Source: Enchytraeus crypticus
Taxonomy: Eukaryota; Annelida; Clitellata; Enchytraeida; Enchytraeidae
Direction: 5' to 3'
Length of the DNA: 64,000 nt
Assembly: GCA_905160935.1 (NCBI GenBank)
Contig: CAJHZI010000429.1
Span: forward strand, 22,501 to 86,500
Of the stretch, positions 60,156-64,000 are shown piece after piece (the first letter of the stretch is position 1; each line of letters begins with the position of its first letter). The position numbers were made by a program, and so were the translations under genes. Below the pieces are notes generated by a model, which searched no databases, was not told the DNA's origin, and was given only the letters and a program-made list of their open reading frames with translations.

Positions 60156-60915
60156 TGTATATGAAACTCTAATTCTTACTAGACTTGCGGCCACTAACTA
60201 GAAAGCTCTTTTAGGATTTAAATAGTCATGATATTTGTTTGGCCTTACTTAATTACATTGAAACGTTTTGTATTGATCCATTATTCTACAATATCTATGC
60301 AGCTATTTAATTATTTCTGCGTTGTGTCATATAAAACAATATGCAGGCTTATAAAGCTAGCTATAAAGTTCACGTAGCATCACAACGGATACTGTTCGGA
60401 AAGTTCGGCTGGGATTCTAGCCGATGGCATCCTACTTCTAAGGCTAACGCTCTATATTCAATCGTCCACCTCACGCTATAAATCATCCGTAGTTAAGTGG
60501 GTATCATGCTAATAAACGAAAATACTAATATTATTATTAACCAAATAATTGACCCACCCATCAAACGGATCCCAATTGAACGGATCATCATTTTCCATAT
60601 TTGAAACACGCCTCTGTTCAAACAAATTAGAGTTTTCGGGTAACTTCCTATTGCTTTCCTAAATATACTGATGGCTTCCTTAAAACACGTGCAGTTCTCA
60701 GTTGAACTATTCTCGTTTTCCGTGAATCAAAAACTAAACTACTCTAATTCTTCATCATCGACTACCGATTGGACAAATTTCCTGTTAAAGATAGTGGAAG
60801 ACGAGTACACTTGGCTTAATGGAGCCAGTGCTTGATGGCTCTCTATTACATGTACTCCATGTACATGCAATATTGAGCAATGTAGCACTGGCTCGTACAC
60901 ACAAGCAATCCTAAC

Positions 60916-61610
60916 AACAGAGATACATTGTGTTACACAAAGATGCATTGTAATACACTAAGATGCATTGTAATGCACAAAGATACATTGAAATACACAA
61001 AGATGCATTGTAATACACAAAGATGCATTGTAATGCACAAACATACATTGTAATACACAAAGATGCATTGTAATACACAAAGATGCATTGTAATACACAA
61101 AGATGCATTGCAATGCACAAAGATGCATTGTAATGCACAAAGATGCATTGTAATGCACAAAGATGCATTGTAATACACAAAGATGCATTGTAATACACAA
61201 AGATACATTGTAATACACAAAGATACATTGTAATACACAAAGATGCATTGCAATGCACAAAGATGCATTGTAATGCACAAAGATGCATTGCAATGCACAA
61301 AGATACATTGCAATGCACAAAGATACACTGCAATGCACAAAGATACACTGTAATACACAGAGATACCTTGTAGTACACAGAGATACCTTGTAGTACACAG
61401 AGATACCTTGTAGTACACAGAGATACCTTGTAGTACACAGAGATACCTTGTAGTACACAGAGATACCTTGTAGTACACAGAGATACCTTGTAGTACACAG
61501 AGATACCTTGTAGTACACAGAGATACCTTGTAGTACACAGAGATACCTTGTAGTACACAGAGATACCTTGTAATATACAAAGATACCTTGTAATACCAAA
61601 AAATTTCAAA
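60916..61610. repeat. 20-bp satellite in two adjacent variants, about 35 units
   Basis: Positions 60916-61350 consist of units close to AAAGATGCATTGTAATACAC. Positions 61355-61570 consist of almost identical units AGAGATACCTTGTAGTACAC. Three frames on the - strand stay open for 210-250 codons because 20 bp units cycle through the frames without a stop; these are artefacts. Degenerate units continue to about 61960. Confidence 0.97.
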
Positions 61611-62059
61611 ATACCTTGCAATATGAAGATATTTCACAATGTCGAGGCATCTTGATGTAAAAAGAAATAAGGCCATTATAATTATTCCTATAGAGTTTAA
61701 AAATACCTCGCAATATCTTCTGAAATCTCACAAGGGCATAACAAAGAAATCTTGCAGTACAAAAACCATTTCATTGAAGAGATACCAAACAATACAAATA
61801 TCAATCCCAATACACCGCAAAACATGTATATCATTCAATGCAATGATATCCCAAAATACCTAGAAGCCTATAAAAACAAAGACAACTTGCAGTATAAAGA
61901 TAACTTGATATAAAGACCTACATTGTAATACAAATCAAACTTGCAAATTTGCAATAAAATATATCCTGTAAATTTTGAATGCAAATCTATCCTGCAAAAG
62001 ACAGCAGATTTAAGACTTTCAATTGTAACTGCCCCATATTCAACAACTACATTGTAAAA

Positions 62060-62245
62060 AGTCAGCACATCATATTACATATCATACTACATTACACAAC
62101 ATATTACATATCATATAACTTAACACACTGCACATCATATTAAACATCATATTTTATATCATATTACACATCAATTAACATATCATATTAGTCATCATAT
62201 TAAGTATCATATCAAACATCGTATTACATATCCTATTACATATAG
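62060..62245. repeat. degenerate AT-rich repeat
   Basis: Units like CATATTACATATCATATT of 12-18 bp, irregularly spaced. Confidence 0.75.
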
Positions 62246-62860
62246 AACAGCCTCTTGCAGTATCACTGCCGAATTGATACAGTGTCATTACAAAACGTAT
62301 ATACTACACTCAGCTATTATATCTGTGACATCGAGCAAAGGTCTTCACATGCACTCAACGAACAGACTAAGATAGTTAGTTTTTAGTAATTAATAATTAA
62401 ACGTTTAATAAGACATTACAACTTGTGACGTTTCCATCTTTATATTAACGATAATAACTTGATCCAGTTACAGTTACATTACGATTAAAAGGTAACGAGC
62501 AATCAATCAATGAATTAATATCAATTAGATTAGTTCTATATATTGTTTCATCTACACACACATCTAGGACTATAGTATTTATATAGAAATTCAAAAAGCA
62601 CACTTAAAAATCTAACACTAATAGCACCACTACTTCTAAATAACGTTATTGCAGATTAGCCATATCAATGACTGGCTTTAAATTTAATTATTTTAAAAAA
62701 AGAAATCTCATCAAGTAAATTGTTCAAAGGCACAAAGTTTCTCTCGCAAAAATAATTCTTTCTAGTAGTATAAATAAAAAATTATAGCGTTCAGCAGACT
62801 AGTTGTTAATTAATACGACAAAATGGTTAAATGTGGTAGTAAATGTTAAGTGTCATACAA
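62246..62860. other. intergenic, no gene recognised
   Basis: AT-rich sequence with no repeat family recognised. Confidence 0.5.
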
Positions 62861-62864
62861 CATT

Positions 62865-63235
62865 TCTTCTTCTTCTCTAAGTGCCGTGCCTGTTCCAAGC
62901 CTGGTCGGTCATGGTCATATTCCTCCATATGTCTCTGTTCATTGTTGCTCTGATCATCTCTGTTTCATTTAATGCATCCATTTGCTAAGACTCTTAATAA
63001 ACGTCATTCGTTGTCGACCCTTGCATCTTTTTCCTTCTATTATTCCTGTCACTACGGTATTTTCAACTATTTTGTTCCGCATAATGTGTCCGAAAAATTT
63101 CATCTGTTGTCGTCGTATTCGGTTCAAAAGGTCACAACAAGTTGACATTCTTTGTAGAACATCTTCATTTTTAACGCGGTCTTTAAAAGATATACATAGC
63201 ATTCTTCTATAGAATATACAACATTTACTGACATT
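62865..63235 (-). mobile_element. LINE C-terminal fragment with 3' end
   Basis: The - strand frame reads SFKDRVKNEDVLQRM, then LLNRIRRQQMKFFGHIMRNK, GIIEGKRCKGRQRMTFIKSL and SKWMH before a stop at 62969. After it, NRDIWRNMTMTDQAW-like coding and an AGAAGAAGAAG tail at 62866-62877 complete the usual LINE end. The RRRQLEFLGHIMR / IEGKRxRGRQR pattern is common in animal LINE polyproteins. Confidence 0.75.
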
Positions 63236-63795
63236 CATACAACATTTACTGACATCAAAAGACAAATATTTTGCAGACCAGCAAAGAATTCAATCTGTAT
63301 CAGGATCCGTGTGATTCTTGAACAGACGTTAAGCTATCATTTTAAAACCGAATAGAGTTTACATAATAATGTGCACTAAACAAATTACGAAAGTTATTTC
63401 CAAAAGTTATGCTTTCATAAATTTAAATTAAATTAACAAGTTCTTCAGAATGTTCTAATACTAACAAATTACACAATTAGAAAGGTTCTACTTTAAAATA
63501 ACTGCAAAAACTGCTAAAATGTAGACTCACTAAATACACAATAAAACTACATTGTAAAACTGTAAAATAAAGGCACGATGAATCAAATGACATAGATCTG
63601 TAAGATTAGTTGAATTTACTGAAACAAACAAGGCAACACTGCAATACTGAAGTCTTAGCACAAGACATTATTTAACTTGGATTTAATAGCACTTGGCACA
63701 ACATTGCAAATACTCATTGACATACAGAGTATGAGTCGACAGCATGATAATGGACAATAACTACGAGATTAATACAAACGAACAACATCAATTAA
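63236..63795. other. intergenic, no gene recognised
   Basis: AT-rich sequence with nothing that can be named. Confidence 0.45.
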
Positions 63796-63799
63796 AATC

Positions 63800-63902
63800 T
63801 GGTAAAGCTAAGGTTAACGTCAGTTTCCTCACTCGAAAGCGATGTCAGTGACGGCGCGCTCAAGATTTGAACCCCGCATATACTGATCCGAGGTCGAATA
63901 AT
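63800..63902 (-). repeat. tRNA-derived SINE family A, 3' two thirds
   Basis: On the - strand TATTCGACCTCGGATCAG, B box GGGGTTCAAATC, CCGTCACTGACATCGC, GAGGAAACTGACGTTAAC and an AGCTTTACCAG end. The A-box head is missing. Confidence 0.8.
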
Positions 63903-64000
63903 ATAATATGAATAATTATAACATTACACAATATTTTATGTTGTGTAATAGTGTGTAAATATTTGTATAACAAATTTTGAAAACTCTATGAAAATGATTT

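Noticed and set aside
60911-61676. Three overlapping - strand frames of 213-247 codons
   Set aside because: All come from the 20-bp satellite, which has no stop in these frames; three phases being open at once argues against coding.

Overview
This is AT-rich, intron-dense nuclear DNA from an animal, most likely a marine invertebrate. The genes have many small exons with GT..AG introns, the proteins are clearly metazoan (closest by eye to the human forms), and much of the rest is short interspersed elements, LINE 3' fragments, DNA transposons and tandem arrays. The phylum cannot be fixed from the sequence alone.

Three gene units were assembled exon by exon. (1) Two tandem CTR/SLC31-type copper transporter genes lie on the + strand. 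Copy 1 (486-3693) enters from the left edge without its first exon. Copy 2 (16346-24450) has four coding exons and appears complete (217 aa). (2) MCCC2, the beta subunit of mitochondrial 3-methylcrotonyl-CoA carboxylase (leucine breakdown), lies on the - strand from 45670 to 28149. It has 16 exons in consistent phase and encodes 565 aa. (3) A two-exon - strand gene at 52794-49458 encodes a 345 aa STN1-like OB-fold protein (CST telomere complex). It has an acidic repeat tail where human STN1 carries winged-helix domains. The genes belong to unrelated pathways; the cluster is positional only.

Layout. 0-4 kb: copper transporter copy 1, with a 30-bp array and retroposon pieces in its introns. 4-16 kb: intergenic DNA with a 39-bp minisatellite of about 30 units, SINEs, a hAT-like element with a target duplication (12808-14187), and a region rich in TAGGCCTA. 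16-24.5 kb: copy 2, with a CCGG-rich terminal-inverted-repeat element in intron 1. 25-28 kb: repeats and intergenic DNA. 28-46 kb: MCCC2. 46-49 kb: nested repeats. 49.4-52.8 kb: the STN1-like gene, with a mariner-like element in its intron. 53-64 kb: no recognisable gene, but LINE fragments, SINEs and a 20-bp satellite.

The most notable structure is inside MCCC2. Intron 5 holds tandem copies of the exon 6 acceptor junction with exon sequence, intron 6 holds a 25-bp array in which most units repeat the exon 7 acceptor, and exon 16 is accepted from a tract made of retroposon tail repeats. The interspersed repeats are also modular: one conserved head appears with different LINE-like tails, and two further families carry RNA polymerase III A and B boxes.
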